DNA of 64,000 nucleotides from Methylobacterium iners (GTDB lineage: Bacteria > Pseudomonadota > Alphaproteobacteria > Rhizobiales > Beijerinckiaceae), in contig NZ_BPQP01000018.1 of NCBI RefSeq assembly GCF_022179305.1, positions 45,003 through 109,002 on the forward strand, read 5' to 3'. Positions 63,797 to 64,000 of the stretch are shown here, piece after piece. The notes under the pieces are model-generated. The model was not told the origin of the DNA. It saw only the letters and a list, made by a program, of their open reading frames with translations, and searched no databases. Every line of letters starts with the position of its first letter. The stretch's first letter is position 1. The position numbers were made by a program, and so were the translations under genes.

Positions 63797-64000
63797 CAGC
63801 ACGGGTGTCGGCCCGCGCTGCTCGCGCGTCGCGGTGTGTCGGCGGCCCTCGCCCTGCGCCAGCGCTGAACCCCGGTTCTCTTGCATCCCGGGCCGCTGCA
63901 AGGCTCTCTCGCGTGCCGCCTCGTTGTGGGCGGTCACCGCAGGCTGTCGCCCGCACGCCAGGGTGAAAGCGGCGGCGGGGCATGTCCTCCCCGCTCGTGC

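Larger units (their letters stand above)
63110..64000. other. Terminal stretch without a supported gene
   Basis: About 890 bp in which I find no credible gene. Short open frames exist on both strands (up to 162 aa, 63449-63937 minus), but they are Arg/Ala/Pro-rich, overlap inverted repeats and lack ribosome binding sites. The region holds a 165-bp element with terminal inverted repeats (63452-63616) and a second inverted repeat at 63741-63796. A gene may begin beyond the right edge. Confidence 0.55.

Noticed and set aside
63449-63937. 162-aa minus-strand frame at the right end
   Set aside because: Overlaps two inverted repeats and has Arg/Ala/Pro-rich composition typical of translated non-coding GC-rich DNA.

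Overview
The window is a GC-rich (about 70%), densely coded stretch of an alphaproteobacterial chromosome. Its gene content points to the Hyphomicrobiales and most likely to a Methylobacterium/Methylorubrum-type organism. The main clues are a MucR-family regulator, promoters of the sigma-EcfG general-stress type (GGAAC-N16/17-CGTT), a putative molybdopterin formate-dehydrogenase-like enzyme, glpX, LutABC and UvsE. This assignment is an inference from gene content and style; no rRNA gene is present to confirm it. One tRNA gene, tRNA-Arg(TCT), is present. I see no CRISPR array, prophage or intact insertion sequence.

Layout. 1-7.2 kb: the end of a protein with KPS heptapeptide repeats, the ycjX-ycjF pair, a uvsE/serine-hydrolase pair, and a four-gene stress-type membrane-protein operon (DUF883-like, holin-like, DUF3618) read leftward from a good EcfG-type promoter. 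7.5-11.1 kb: otsA-glgX (trehalose/glycogen). 11.3-20.8 kb: a secreted caspase-like protease, a 72-aa protein, a large SbcC ATPase, a multi-PAS hybrid histidine kinase, and a small secreted protein with a perfect EcfG promoter. 21-25 kb: glyQ - secreted protein - glyS. glyS holds a striking AT-rich in-frame block. 25-30.5 kb: zinc alcohol dehydrogenase, CoA-binding protein and thioesterase (divergent), a K+ channel with a zinc ribbon, and rplM-rpsI. 30.8-34.7 kb: STAS-like protein, a basic Rho-N/DUF5872-like protein, argC, an NTF2-like protein, and a MucR paralogue without zinc ligands. 35-39.6 kb: RND efflux adaptor and pump. 39.8-46.1 kb: HAD dehalogenase, tRNA-Arg, small secreted proteins, a second caspase-like protease, and the molybdopterin oxidoreductase. 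46.3-52.7 kb: isochorismatase, lutABC (lactate use), and eutBC-ycxB (ethanolamine). 53-63 kb: ilvD, an ExoR-like Sel1 protein, GST, xth, a ceramidase-like membrane protein, hom, glpX, a polytopic membrane protein and a TPR lipoprotein. The last 0.9 kb has no convincing gene but holds inverted repeats.

The genes are mostly housekeeping (translation, amino-acid synthesis, DNA repair, carbon metabolism) mixed with stress functions. Several candidate EcfG promoters suggest that part of the window belongs to the PhyR/EcfG regulon. The best leads for something new are the AT-rich cassette inside glyS, the zinc-ligand-less MucR, the two exported caspase-like proteases, the EcfG-driven small genes, and hairpins that could control rplM-rpsI and the RND adaptor.
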